In this document: in pieces, positions 38,431-51,719 of the stretch
Numbering within the stretch: position 1 is the first letter of the stretch
How the letters are laid out: the number at the start of each line of letters is the position of its first letter
Assembly (NCBI RefSeq): GCF_021462225.1
Contig: NC_061813.1
Location: 26,312,442-26,376,441, forward strand
From: Girardinichthys multiradiatus
Lineage: Eukaryota > Chordata > Actinopteri > Cyprinodontiformes > Goodeidae
Direction of reading: 5' to 3'
DNA length: 64,000 nt
Program-made: the position numbers and the translations under genes
The notes under the pieces: generated by a model
Told to the model about the DNA's origin: nothing
Database searches by the model: none
What the model saw: only the letters and a program-made list of their open reading frames with translations

Positions 38431-38999
38431 AAGGGGACTTGCAAGCAATTTAAAATGTCCTTGAGACTCTTAACTCAGTCCACACCCGCTGGTCAGACTG
38501 ATGGGTTATGCTCCAGCAACCCAACCCCACCCCACACTCCACCCCATGTGCCTAACCATGATAATCCTGGTCAAGAACACTGAAAAAAAAAGTTGTGAAA
38601 CTGGGGTAAGGCTATGTTTATCAATCTGTGCAATATTTGCAGAAGGCAGTGTGTTTTCTTGCAGTACCAAGCAAGACCTCCAGGTCCTGCCTCTAAAACA
38701 TGATCACTTGTAATTAACCCCGAGCCTTGTCACTGACAGTAATGGAGGTCTCTGATTTCAGGACATCCCTTTACTTCCCTCTTCAGACCAAATGATGTAA
38801 CTCTCATTGACATTTTTCTTACATATTTAAGTTTTAGTCATTTATCTATTTAATATAGTTATTAGAAAACAATTTTCAAAAGCATCTTTAGCTCATGCAG
38901 TGAAATCCATTGTAGCCTGTTATAAATGCAATATAGTCAAAGCCATAAAGATCACAACCACTTTATTTTTTCATTTTCAAGATTGTCACACTTACAAGT
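38431..38999. other. intergenic, CCA-rich patch only
   Basis: 38514-38555 is rich in ccaaccccacccca units. Nothing else was recognised. Confidence 0.4.
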
Positions 39000-39945
39000 T
39001 TATATTCAATTCATTACAATTCATACATTACAATTAATCCTAACCATTGAACAGTGCAGTCAGATTCGGTTATGTATTCAAATTGGATAAAAAGTTTTTC
39101 TGTCTAAGGAAACCCAGCAGATTGCATCCAGTCAGTGACTTGCAGCATTCCCTCCTCCTGGATGAGCATGTAGAGACAGTGGACAGTCACTGGCGTTGAC
39201 TTTGCAGCAATCCCTCATACTGAGCATGCATGTAGCGACATTGGAGAGGAAAAACTCCCTTTTAACAGGAAGAAACCTCCAGCAGAACCAGGCTCAGTGT
39301 GAGCGGCCATCTGCCACGACCGACTGTGGGTTTGAGAGAACAGAGCACAGACACAAAGAGAACAAAGAAGCACTGATCCAGGAGTACTTTCTATGGGAAG
39401 GAAAAGTAAATGTTAGTGGATGTAGCTCCTTTAGTCGTTTCATCTAGGATAAAAGAACAGATAAACTGTGAGCCAGTTTTCAAGGTTAGAGTCTGAACGA
39501 GAGCACATAGTTAGTCACAGTATAAGCTCAGTCAGTAGCTATGTCTAGGAGAGAGAAAGGGTTAAACACTGAAAGACAGGGCCATGTGGATCATCGGTAG
39601 AGGGTGAGCATAAAGTTGTTGCAAGCAGAAGCTTGGACGATGCCGCTCTCCAGAAAGGTGTCACAGGTAGACACAGAGTCAGGCCAGGTGTAGCTTCTAG
39701 GAAGAGAAAAGAGAGAGAACATAAAGTTAAAAGTTGAAATTACAGCAAATAATGCAAAATTGGAGAGTAGTGTGAGAATGTAGCAAAGAGGGTGAAAGTG
39801 GTCATTATGTCCTCCAGCAGCCTAAGCCTATAGCAGCATAACTACAGAGATAGCTCACGATAACCTAAGCCACTCTAAATATAAGCTTTATTAAAAAGGA
39901 AAGTTTTAAGCCTAGCCTTAAAAGTAGACAGTTTGGCCATCTAGA
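39000..39945 (-). repeat. long teleost interspersed repeat (copy A)
   Basis: The segment 39110-39330 is the reverse complement of the repeat at 53128-53380 (shared motifs cagattgcatccagtcagtg, gcagcaatccctcatactga and ggctcagtgtgagcggccat). It continues to the right as an additional 600 bp ending 'aagctttattaaaaaggaaagttttaagcctagccttaaaagtagac'. There is no coding capacity. The left end is degenerate aattcaattcatt, i.e. a LINE-like tail in minus orientation. Confidence 0.7.
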
Positions 39946-42900
39946 GCCCACTGATGGCCATTGTTATACTAAAACCATATGAAACAACAGAAACTATATT
40001 AAGCATCATAAATAATGAAATTCACATATTATATAGAGATCTCAATTGCTAAATTGTATGTCTGCGAGACAGTTATGAACCTGTCCTGATATTTATTTGT
40101 GAAATTCCTATTCTCCGCTACATGTGTAAAAGCCACTCGTGTTGTTTAGCTTTGGTAAGCTAACCCTTTTCACTGTCAGATCTTTTGTCCCATAACACAA
40201 ACTTTCAGTCTTTTTTTACCACCATGTCTCTCGCATCCAATTTAAAATGGCTGACTGCCTTTTAAATTGAGGTTTTGTTGTAGCAGATATCTTACATACA
40301 GTAGATAACTTTCTTGGCATCTTCATTTAGTGTAAATCCAGATCAGATGTTACTGAGACGTTAGCTAACAGCTAGTTTGAGAGTCATCAAAGAGGACCTT
40401 CACTGTCCTAAAACAACTACAACGCAAAATTGTATTGTGTTTTATATAAACGCAACTTTATAAACCTTTAAACATTCATCAAGCCAGCGATTATTGAAAT
40501 GACAAATAGAGGTAGGAGGTGGTGGGCAATCATTGATCTTCTTGTGTGAAACACATGTAAACATATACATGCAAAGTGTTTTCAGTCAGAATAAATGTTT
40601 GATACAAATAAAGTTGGTGTAAGATAACTAAAGTAGCATTCAAATAAACCATCTGCTTATTTCTGCTTTCCTTTCATGTCAGGCTGTTTCTCGTACCAGA
40701 AATGCTTTAAATGTTGTTGAGTTCTCAACACATGTTTCACAGAGGGAGATTGTTTATGGCTGACTGCCACCGACATTTCCTCTCCCTAGCAGCTACCATT
40801 ACCCCACTGTTTTTGTATGTCAAAAGCCAGATAATATAAACATGAGAACAGTTTTAATGTCATAAAATAGAGGTTGCAAAAACTGCTAGGATTTTCTGAG
40901 ATTTCAGTTTTTTAAGACATTGTATGTCCAATGTGGGCTTGTCAAACCCTCACTAGCTGTTAGCTTTGCTAGGATCAACTTGAACCAATTAAACTGCATT
41001 TAGATTAAATGAAGACACCAACAGTTATCTACTGAAGGTAAGCTATTAAATGCTTATAGCCTTTTTACAGAACTTTACCTTTTTAAAAATCCTAAACTAT
41101 CCCATTAAGTAATAATTTTCCTTTTAGGAAACAGAGAAGGTTTATTTGCTATCTGTAAAACGCAGATTTTAAATCCTTATCCTTAGAATCCTTATTCTGA
41201 AAAGCCATGACTGCACTTTTAGGAACTGAGAGAGCAAGAACTGAAATTGCTCGTTTTTTAAATTTATTTCTTAGGTTCTTTTGTTCCTTGTTCCACATTT
41301 TAAATCCAATTTTGTCCAGAACAGACCCTTTTTATGCTGTTGTGCAGTTCACACTCTCTCTTATTTCTATCTTAAAGCATCTCAAGTGAGTGCTTTAATC
41401 ATCTTCTTCCCATCAGTAATTATAAAATCATTAACTAAAACCACTAATTTGCACTTTAACATGCAACTAACACTCATGGGGAGTTAGGGTATGTAAATCT
41501 TAATATACTCATATTTCCATAGCTTAGAACTATGTATGTTTTTTCAGTCAGTAGAAAACATTTACCCATCCACCCCCTTGTTTTTAAATTTCGCTTTACT
41601 TCAGCTCAACTGTTAAGTCGTTGCAGGTGAAAGTCAATAAATCTGTGTGAGCAAAGGACCAGATCAGAGTATCATGAGAGGTGTTGCATAATTTCCTCTT
41701 TAAATACTGGATTCTGACAACATCTTATATGCATCTGCATCTGTGTGTTTATGTTAGTTACATGTGTTTCTGATTAAAAACAAATAATCAGAACTGAAAT
41801 GTAGAGATTATCCAGTGTCTTTATTCTCTACACTTTTCTGCCAGTAATAATGAATTCTCTAACAACAAACTCAGTGAAACTTGTACTGTTTGTTATAAAG
41901 GTTTATGATACTAAGATGAGTTCAAACATATTGTTTTTGTCCTCCACAAGGTGTCACTGTGAGATCAACCCTGCTTAAAGTATATGCTCCTCCATTCTAA
42001 GGCCAGATAATCACATTTCAGAGAGACTTTAAAAGTATGCTCCTTAAAACAGTTCGGATCAGAAATTCTAATTAGGATTCGCTCATTTGCATTTGTCAAA
42101 CACCCAGCCATCAGAATTATCAGACGCTGACTGAAGTTTTTGTCAACATCATTAACAATAAAGCAGAATTTCAAATGAAAAGGAAATATTTGATCACTGA
42201 GATGAGAAGCTCTGAGCTTTTCATCTGTTCCACTTCTTTCCCCATGCTCTGCTAAAGATGGGACGCAAAATCGGGGGGATTATTAAACTTGTAAGCACAT
42301 ACTTAAAATGTCCCAATGTTTGCTTTTAGAGACAGAGAAAAGCTGCAGGATGTCTGATCTTGGCAAAACTAAAGTAAACATCAGTAATAACCTTATGTAA
42401 CCTGCTGTTTTATTCAAAGACAAATCTTAAAAAATTGAGCAATAATCTCAACTGTTAACATATTTAAACTGTTCCACTGAGAAGTAGAGAAACATGTTTG
42501 CTCTCACACCACAAGGGGGCCCCAGTGTTCTTTAAATACATTTCTTGTTTAGGTCACAGCCGTGCAGCAGTTTAACTCCAAAACTAACTGCTGGCACTGG
42601 CTGTGAGCTGGTAATTCATGATGTTTTTTCTTTTTTTTTTTTTTGCTTTTTGGTTTCTGTGTCATTCAGTCATAGCAAACTAGGTTATAATTAACAAACA
42701 TCATTTAATAATAATGCCAATTCATTAGTGCAAGACCCAGGCAATCTCTTTCATCAGTAGAATAGAAGAATGCTACTGGGGCTTGAAAGCGGGTCGGGGC
42801 CTGGGGGGGGTGTAAAAGAAGCAGGGATGAGTGGGTAAACAGCACTACTGATTCTCTGGTTTATTGGAGCTCCCTGGTAGATTTTCTTTGCCCTCTGTGA

Positions 42901-45900
42901 ATTTGTAATCACAAATAACATCATCTGCAAAGCGTAAATGCATTTCTTTCATAAGGTGCAGGAACAGTTTGGAAATCATATTATGTCCCGAAGAAAGCGC
43001 TTCTTTATAAACTGGTTGACCCAAATATTTTGTAATAATAATAAAAAAATAACATAAATGCAAGATGTATATCCCCTTGAAGATAAAAACCTATTGGTTT
43101 CAGGATTTTCTGAGGCAGCATGAGTTTAAAGTGTTGTAAACAAGAGTTTTCATTCAGTCATCCTGCCTTGTAGATGATCAAAGAAGACAGAAGCTTGGTT
43201 TATATTATCAGTATTTGTGTTCTGGGTGATATATTAGTATCTAGGACACCAAGTGGCTTCTATACAGCAATGGCAGAGTTGAAAGTGTGGGTTTTTTTCT
43301 CAGTCTGGGGTCTTCTGTTACCCCAGGATGAGACTGCTTATCTATGAAAATTGCACTCTTGAGAGGAAGCATCAGTTGGAAAAGGAACATAAATGGCTGT
43401 CTTCCTGCTCTTTGTGTCTGATAAATAGAGGCACCATAAGCATTTTCCTCAGATATTGTTCAGTAGTCTTGCAAATCTCCACTCATATAAGAGACAACAT
43501 GTAGGGTGAATATAAACATGAGCGACAGCGGTAGGATGAACAACAAACACAAAAATTGTAATGATCTGTTGGACTTTATTTTTGTTCTCCATTCTGGTTT
43601 CTGATGCTATTCTTGTGTTCTGGGATTTAGTTCTCAGTGTTTCTTTTGTGTTTACGTATATTTTGTTTTTGTCCCATTTATCCCTGTTTTCCTATGTGCA
43701 TTTTACTCTGTTAATTTCCTTAGCTGCAAAAAGCTGCCTGTACCTAACAGGTATTCTACAGCATTCTGCATTCCTTGTCTCAGTCACGCTCCTCTGTGTC
43801 TATACTCCTGGTTTGCTTTCAGTCATTTTTAGATTCATCTTTTACGTGTTTTCGTGTTTTAATAGTACCTTCTTAAGACAAAACAGGTATGTCAAACGAT
43901 AGGGACTTTGGAGTATCAGGTATTCCAATACCTGTCTCGTTTTAAGTCACCCGGACCCGTTAGCTTGCAATCTATGCGAAAGCATTCTGTGCAGCTGTAA
44001 CAGTTTCGAATTTGGACATGGTATCAGCAAAATGAGTTACCCAAGAAACTACATTTTATTGTCTCCTAATTAATGCTTCATAAAATGTAGGAATTTTTTT
44101 AAGAAATCAGACAATGTATCATTATTTTAATTGTTATTATGATCATATTTATTACTTTAATATCTGGACATTTGAAAAAAATGTAAAATTCAAAAGAATA
44201 AGGGTTTATAGTTTTAGAAAAAAATATTTACCTTTCAGCAGAAAATAATTGAAAATATCTCCATTTTCTACCATCAATAATGATAACAATAATTAGTCAC
44301 ACTGATTAGGAGTCATGTCAATGATGACGTTTGTCAGAGGCTGACTAACCATGGGTCTGCCTATTAGGTTATCCTAATTTAGTAGCTAGTAGCTAGTAGC
44401 TAATTTAGTACTAATTTTATCCTATTTAGTAGCCCTCAAACACATAATCCCGTTCCTCCGTGATACAGCACATTGAATTCTGAAAGCATTTCAAACTGCT
44501 CATCACCCGAACCAATAACACGAGTCATAGAACAGGACAATGCAGGAGGTGAATTGATTGAACTGCAGATAAAATCTAATCAGGTATTCACACACATTTT
44601 TGTGTCTTGGATAAAATCCCCACCTGTGGAAATAATTATTATTAAAAGCCAGTACTCAGCTTGATGTGTCTGTCTGGTATTTTATGCTACCACACAAAAA
44701 CAGACAGCGGTCACAATATGAATCAGTTCTTTGTGTTGGAAGACTGTTTTTATATTAACTTTGTAGAATGGTGAGTGCACATATTCAGGCTGCTGAGATA
44801 TCCCCCTAAAACTTCACTTACTGCAGTCTTTATGAACTCTGCCATTGCAGTGTTTCACCTGTTCCTTAGAGGATCACAGACTCCGCTCTTGTGTGGGTGA
44901 CAAAGGCATCAATAATGGCGACAGGTGGTATCTCAGTGATAAATTTACGAACAATGCGGGAGGTGAATCATAAATTGAGACATCACCTTACTACTACTGC
45001 AGACTGTTGCCTGAAGTTCTCTATCTTTCACATTCCCATTACATTCTCCCACTGTTTTGCCTCCAGTGAATCCAAAAAAAAATAGTGGTAAATAAAAGAA
45101 CCAATAAGACATAAAAATATAGAGCTGAAGAGAACCTAAAATACAGGCGCTCCATATCTGTAGTCCTCCTTTCATAAATGCCTTTGTCAGTGCTGGATGC
45201 ACAAACAATTAATCTCAGCCTGCAGAGGAAAACAGCTGAGATGCACAAGTACAAAAGCTTAAGATGACAAGATTTGGTATTTTCTTTTGGTGTATGAATA
45301 CAATTATATGCAAGCTTGTTAATATTGTGTGTATTTCTTATGTTTGGTCTGTAGTCAGTGATATTACCCATGATCTTTTGCGATGCCTGAACAACATTTT
45401 AGAGAGATTTGTAATATTTGTACAATTTTGTAATTAACACAGCTTGCACTTGAGATCCTTGTCCAAAGAAAAGTATCTCTTTGCAAATATTGTAACCAAC
45501 AAAAATGCAATGATTCCGTTTTTTTAATAATGGGCAACGCCCCAAAGACAAATTAACACATTTTCTGGTACTTGGCCCCAAATCAGACAATGTGCAGTCA
45601 TGGTAAACACAAAATACAGACTGTGTCAGTGCCAGGGTTTAGGCAGTGCTGCAAAAAAGACACTTTTTGACACACATGTTTCAGATTATTGATCAAATGT
45701 TCATATTTAAGGTTTAGGTTAAGTTTCACTAGCCACACCCAGGCCTGATTACTGGCATACCAGTAGAATCTAGACACAACTTAAACAGAACCTGCCTGAC
45801 AGCATGAAGTAAGCTAACATATATCAAAAAGGAACACATTCTACATTTTACAGATTCAACAGTAGACAAAAAATAAAGTCAGTGAAAATATCAAATATCA

Positions 45901-46229
45901 GTTTGGAAAGGGGCCAAAGCTATTTCAAAAGCTTACCAACTTACCAAAATTATTCCAAGAGAATCAACAACCTATACTGGCGGTCACAGAAGAACTCAGA
46001 ATAATATCTAAAGCAAAGCAAACCTCACTTCCCTCAGTTGAGGTGGGTTTTCATAAATCAACAATAACAGAGAGACTGGGCAAAAATGGTATTTATGAGT
46101 GAGTTTCCCAAATAACATCTCGTTGTTGGGACCACAGCCATGGATTTCAACATTAAACTCCGGTACGGACTCTTCTGGAATTTTCAAAATGAAGTGCATT
46201 AACCTTCTTCCGGCACAGCCAGGAAACGG
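39946..46229. other. intergenic, nothing recognised
   Basis: About 6.3 kb with no gene found. Minor items: a T-rich run at 42628-42650, a G-run near 42805, a T-rich low-complexity tract at 43560-43910, and an 'agctagtagctagtagctaattt' local tandem repeat near 44384-44407. Reading frames of up to 113 codons here lack recognisable motifs. Confidence 0.4.
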
Positions 46230-46860
46230 GATAACTGCGGACTTCCTGTGACGCCCCTACCCAAATAAAAGCACAGCTGTTGCTACATCCGCTCTCTTTC
46301 CACTGCTCCTCTGCGGGACCAGGATAGGGGAGGCCCAGCGCGCTAATGTCTCTTTGCTGGCAAAAAGACATAACTCTTCAACTGGATCCAAGAGTGTCAT
46401 AAGATCACGCGATAAGTAATAAATCACTTTCTGCGTATCCGGTGATTTTCATTCATGAACAGGGTAATCAAGGTACAAGTATTGCTTGACTGTTCTCTCT
46501 GAGATCTGCAGAAGCGAACTATTTCCAGAGAGTTCCCAGCACGACGCCGAGTGCAACTGTCCCCCAAGGAGGACAATGGAGGCCACATCACCGTGATAAC
46601 GTGCAGTGTGGTTGGCGGACACAGCGAACCGTATTTCATCCACAGCTACTGAGGTTAGCTGGAAGCTAACCCCTTTTGTTCACACAACGAGCCGCACCTT
46701 CAAACCCCTCTGCAGCTAAAGAGATTAGCTGTAGCTAACCATTGTTCCCTGTGGATACTTTCTTCAAATTTCGTCGTCACCCGGACAACTCCTCAGCATG
46801 GTCAGAGGTTAGGTTTGGGCAGAGCAGAATAATATAGAAGTGATTTAAATTGAAATGATC
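46230..46860 (+). mobile_element. G+C-richer block with promoter-like parts, probable retroelement fragment
   Basis: The block stands out from its AT-rich surroundings. It holds 'cctacccaaataaaagcac', a following pyrimidine-rich stretch, AATAAA at about 46418, and two small inverted repeats (ggttagct-gga-agctaacc at 46653-46671, and gattagctgtagctaacc near 46723). This combination fits an LTR or leader of a fish retroelement, but no paired LTR, primer-binding site or frame was found. Confidence 0.3.
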
Positions 46861-48454
46861 TAAACGTTTTTCATTTTATGAAGTTTGGTTTTGTTTGTGT
46901 TGAACTCAGCTATCTTGGTGCTAGCAGAATATCTGCAGCACACATGTTCAGTTTTGTGTTCTTTGTCTGTGTGTTTTTAAATTTAAAGTTGCCTTACTGG
47001 GCTGGTATTCACAGGACAACCCTTAACAGATTGAAATATTATTTGATAAAATATTAAAATAATATTAAATATTAAATAATATTCTCAGATTCATAATCCC
47101 AACATTGTCATAGAGCTGGACAGTGCAAACAGGAGAATTAGGGAATCATTTAGAGAGTAATATTAATACAACATAATTTGACTGGAAACATGGAAGGAGC
47201 ACTGCCAAATACAGAACAGCCTGACCTAACTGGCTTACCACTGCTTAGGAGGTGATCAGTGACATGATAAACATAAGAGTTTAAAATACTGCAACCATGT
47301 CATGACCGCAGTGGATTCTGCTGATTGACAACCCTAAAAATGTTTAAAATTGTAAACCCTAAATTTTGGGGATTTACTTTATCGTTTCTATAATGAACAA
47401 AAGAGGGGGAGCTTTGGGGAAGAGTGCCATCTGGAGATGAGCTTTGCATTGAATGACATGAAATAAGTAATTACAAAGATTTTAACAAAGAAAGTTGCAA
47501 AACTGTTCTTACCTTTCCAATGTTGCTGTTTTCAGTTTTGCTTTAGATTAATTGGTAATTAAAATATTTTAATGTAATAATCATCAAAATTAGACAAAAC
47601 ATAATTGAGAATATTTTAATTCTGCATTTAAACACTTCACAAAACCCACAGTTTAGTTACAGAACCTCATCTGTGTTTTAAATTGAAACTCAGAAAAAAA
47701 TATTTTGCTAAATATAGGTAGAACTGTATGTGAAATAATTGGAAACTTTACCATTTAGGAAAACCTGACAGGATATAAAAACTTGCATTTAAAACAGTGA
47801 TAGCTGTTGTCATGATGATGGATGACTAATGGTAATGAACTTGTTTTAGTGTTTATACTTACAATCTGTAAAGAAATACTTACAATCCATTTTACAAACG
47901 ATTTTCATTGAAACATGACTTGGCATCTACTACACTCACCGTAGTCTATATATATTACCCAATCCAAATAGATAGACTTTTTCTAAATATACACCCTTGT
48001 TACATATGCCATTGCCACTCTGGAGGTAAATGCTCTTTCTGTGATGCAGAAAGAGCATTTTAGTTGGTTTACTAAAAAAATAAAAAAATAGTTTCTGTCA
48101 AACACATGGTGGGAGCTGAGGTTCCAAAGAACTGACAGCATTAAAGGGTAATTCTGTCACAGATGGAATGAATCTCGTCACTGATATTTCAAAGAAAGTA
48201 CAAATCCTGGGTTAAAAATCCTCAGATTACTTCTCATACTGCTGAGACAGTTGGATATGTTTTCTTTAAAGTTTTAAAATGTTTTTCAGTGTCTGACTCA
48301 TTTCTCAGGACATCAAACGGCTCTAGGATACAAATGGTAAACACAGACTGGAAATCAAATCAATGTATGTGGAGCACAAAGGTATTCAGACTCTAAGTGA
48401 TAATCAGAAAATAGCCTAACAGAGACAAATACCCAACACACAAACACTCTTGTC
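46861..48454. other. intergenic, nothing recognised except a hairpin
   Basis: AT-rich. It contains a perfect 14-bp stem at 48028-48060, listed separately. Confidence 0.4.
48028..48060. repeat. perfect 14-bp inverted repeat with 5-nt loop
   Basis: The left arm aaatgctctttctg (48028-48041), loop tgatg, and right arm cagaaagagcattt (48047-48060) pair perfectly. Confidence 0.95.
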
Positions 48455-48690
48455 TTACTATATGTTGTGAGGACATCGCATTGCCTGTCATTGACATTAA
48501 CTGATTTCTATTCATTTTCAACCCTCTCTATGGTCTAACCCTACCCCTAAACCTAACTATTACCAGTATATACCTGGCCCTAACCCTAACCAAAACTCAA
48601 TTCACACCTTAGTCCTACACTTAACCCCTGGCAAAACACACACACACACACACACACCTTATTTTATTTATGAGGACAATGTTCCAGTCA
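48455..48690. repeat. CCCTAACC-rich interspersed repeat with CA microsatellite
   Basis: Between 'tgttgtgaggacatcgcattg' and 'atgaggacaatgttcc' lie several ctaaccct units, including ccctaaccctaacc near 48580, then (CA)10 at 48637-48656. The mirrored 'gaggac' ends suggest a dispersed teleost repeat that contains telomere-like words. It is not a telomere scar, because the units are interrupted and irregular. Confidence 0.55.
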
Positions 48691-50154
48691 CATTGCCGAA
48701 GACAGTAGTAGTTGGCGCGATTCACTTCACCACAGATTTACATCAGTTCATGTCAGGATTTGCAGAAAGACTTAGACTGAAGAAAAATAGTCCCTATTGT
48801 TTGTAGCAAATCTGCAGATGACAGAAATGTAAGTGCTTATTGTTGTGTCTTATATGTTTTGTACTGCCGTTTGACTTGAACGTGCTTGTCATGTAGCATT
48901 TAGCAATAACTTACCATGTCCACCCCGCTGTGAAAATGGTTAGTGGACTGTGGACTGTGTGTGTTTCTTTTATAGTTCCTACATGGTAAAGACCACTAAA
49001 CAGATCCTAAAATATTAACCTTTGAAGCAACTGCTACTTTTCTAACTTTCAGTAGCAGCTGGCTGTGGTCCAGTACTAATGCTAGCTAACAGAACCAAAT
49101 TGTTGTTTTTTAATGTACTGAAGAATGGTTTTACTGCTAACTACAATTGTGTTAGCATCTCCTCTTAAAAAAACAATACAGGATTTCTTTGCAGTTTGGT
49201 GTTAACATGTCCTGCTTTGATTGTAGTTGGCAGGGACTGCTGCATGAGGACAGGACTGCAGGTGAGTGCTGTGGGATGGGCCCATGGCAGAACCTGCTGT
49301 TTGTTAAGTACAGTAAGACTAGTCAGTCAGTTAGAATAACACCTAGATTTGTCACTAGTTGTTTTTTAAAGAGTTGCTAAAGGGATCTGACAACTTGCTA
49401 AATGTAGCAACAAAGCTATCAAGTTGGCCACACTGCTTTTATTTCCATTGCCTTTATATTAATACTGGAGCTAACTGTATTAGAGATTACAACTCAACTG
49501 GAAAAAAAATTGATATTTTGTTTCTTGATTGTACATGTCTGCTGTGGTTACAGAAGTTTGTCTTTGTGCATGTGCGTTACTTCTTTGGTAAGGAAAACTA
49601 TTGAAAAACATTTTTTCAAAGAAAAAAAGTAGGAGAGACAAGTCAGGAGAGACATAGTCAACAAATCTTCAAGGTTTCTAAATTTTAAATCTGTTGTCGT
49701 AAACTTTAAAAAAAACTGCATTCCACAAACCGGAAAATAGAAACTTTAACTCATAAAACACCTTTAATGTATACTTTAATTTCATTTTAATAATTGAACT
49801 GTGGATACCACTCTGTCTACTAAGAGTAAATGCTTTTGTTGACAAAAAACAAAATATAGATACAGTATAGACTTCCAGGAAGATTTGTGAGAGTTTTGCA
49901 TGAATAGAAGTCTTTTAATTTATGATGTTAAACATTTTACTGTCAATTTTCAGTGACTTTGAGTAAAGTGTTTTACTTATAAGCCACAGTACAATTCTGT
50001 GAGTGCTTAACTTTGTGTGATTGAGTTAATGAATTAGTGTGACTACATTGCTATTGTTTTATGTGTAGGTCAGTTCGGAGAATGTTTGCTAAAGGCACGT
50101 ACAGCATGGATTAAGTCATAAAGACCATTAAACCACATACAGAAAATAAAAGCA
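48691..50154. other. intergenic, nothing recognised
   Basis: No clear feature. Confidence 0.45.
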
Positions 50155-50343
50155 GTCTATGGGTGAGAGGCAGGGTACACTCTGGACAGGTCGCCAGTCC
50201 ATCGCAGGACAACACAGAGAGATACAGGACAAACAGCCATGCACACATTCATTCACACCTAGGGACAATTTAGAGAGACCAATTTACCTAACAGTCATGT
50301 TTTTGGACTGTGGGAGGAAGCCATAGTACCCGGTGAGAACCCA
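50155..50343 (-). mobile_element. SINE fragment (conserved central/3' domain)
   Basis: In sense it reads 'gtgggttctcaccgggta', 'ggcttcctcccacagtccaaaaacatgactgt', 'ttggtctctctaaattgtccctaggtgtgaatg', 'gatggactggcgacctgtccagagtgtaccctgcctctcaccc'. This is a very widespread fish SINE body, probably of the V-SINE group. The tRNA-like head is absent here; 29932-30022 shows the head of a similar element. Confidence 0.75.
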
Positions 50344-51719
50344 CACGGTTATATAGTTATTTCAGTTTTATTTTTTTCTTTGGGAATGAGTCACTGCAGG
50401 TTATTCTTAGGGGCAGGCATCAAATGATGAAAAGTTTTGCTGTAATTGAGTTTCATTGAATAAGGGGTTTACTTTTAATGCCACAGAGGAACTGCATGTC
50501 CCAGGGATGTGAGCAATGGAGGAAATTATGTTTACAGAAGCAAAGAAGCACCCTTCTCTCAGAGGTGCTTAACCACTTTACATTACAAAAGAGGAAAAAG
50601 GCAACAGGGAAAGCTCATTATAAACCTGATATTTACCATTCAGCCAGACAATCTAACACAGAGGGTTGTTTTTGTAATTTTTGCCTCTGTATTTGATAAG
50701 ATACGGAACACAGTCCCGACTTTTAATAAGGCACAGGCACAACGCTGTCTTCCTGCCCCCCAAAAAATCCACCAGAGAGGGACGGGAAAATGCATACCAA
50801 ATAGAAAATCATTATTTCTGCCTTTGACAATGCGGAAAATGAGGGGCAAGAGTCTTTTTGTTTGGTTCGAGGCTGAATGCAAATCACTTCATTCTTGTTA
50901 TTATAAATTACAGTCTGTTTCAGGCAGTTCACAGAGCTTTAATTTCTATAAAGTATTTGAGAGGCAGGCCAAGTATAAACCATACATTTCCTCCTATAAC
51001 ACAAGTAACCTTTAGCAAGGCATTAATGATTTCTAAACAATAAACACTGACAGTGTCACATACTTTGAGAAAAGAGAAAGAAATGCTAATTAAATAGCTA
51101 AACCCAGGGCTACTTTCAGATTCTGCATGTAAATGTATATTTCTTTTGTTTATGACTTCTTTGAAACATCAGGGGCTTTGAATGTTATGAATTTACATTT
51201 TATGCCCAACTTAAAAACCATTGAGCGGCAGAGTAACTTTTCTTTCCTTATTATTTTTTATGTCCTTTACTTTCTTCTTGGATGGTCTCCACTTCTATCA
51301 ACATGTTACTTGACACAATAAACTGTAACAAAAAATGATTTCACTAGATTATATTAATCTGAGCAGTTTAAATCTTAAACTGTCAAACCCTGCAAAAAGC
51401 TGCTGCCAATGCACTCCAGGACTCATAACATTAGACAATGTTTTGATTGGATGTTTTACAGTAAAACTCCCACATGTAAAGCAAAGAGCAACAGCAGGAT
51501 ACACAAAGAAACAGGGGACTTCCTCCATTGCTGCTGCAAAACAACAGTTATACAACTACACTTAAAAATCTAAGTAGGTCTTACTTATTTACGTTCATGT
51601 ACCTATGCTTAATATTGTTAGGTGATTTCCATATAATTTCCTTCATTTGTGATTTATTCTGGTGTTCTTTATACTTCTCTCGTTATATTCTGTAAGATAC
51701 TTCCTTGTCTTTCTTTGTG
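50344..51719. other. intergenic, repeat-free tract
   Basis: No repeat recognised. 50470-51020 has balanced composition, open frames on both strands (for example 168 codons at 50509-51015) without family motifs, and an ATGCAAAT octamer near 50877. Possible conserved non-coding DNA. Confidence 0.35.

Noticed and set aside
41400..41470. Similarity to the AT-rich part of the block at 19850-19935 ('aaccactaatt' context)
   Set aside because: Only a short, AT-rich match; not enough to call a second copy.
43561..43902. 113-codon hydrophobic frame
   Set aside because: Again T-rich low-complexity DNA, with no start context or homology that I recognise.
48530..48600. CCCTAACC words suggesting an interstitial telomere
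   Set aside because: Units are irregular and embedded in a dispersed repeat with its own ends, so a chromosome-fusion scar is not supported.
50509..51015. 168-codon frame, the longest one not in a transposon
   Set aside because: Overlapping frames are open on the other strand, and the residues show no domain pattern; treated as chance in balanced DNA.
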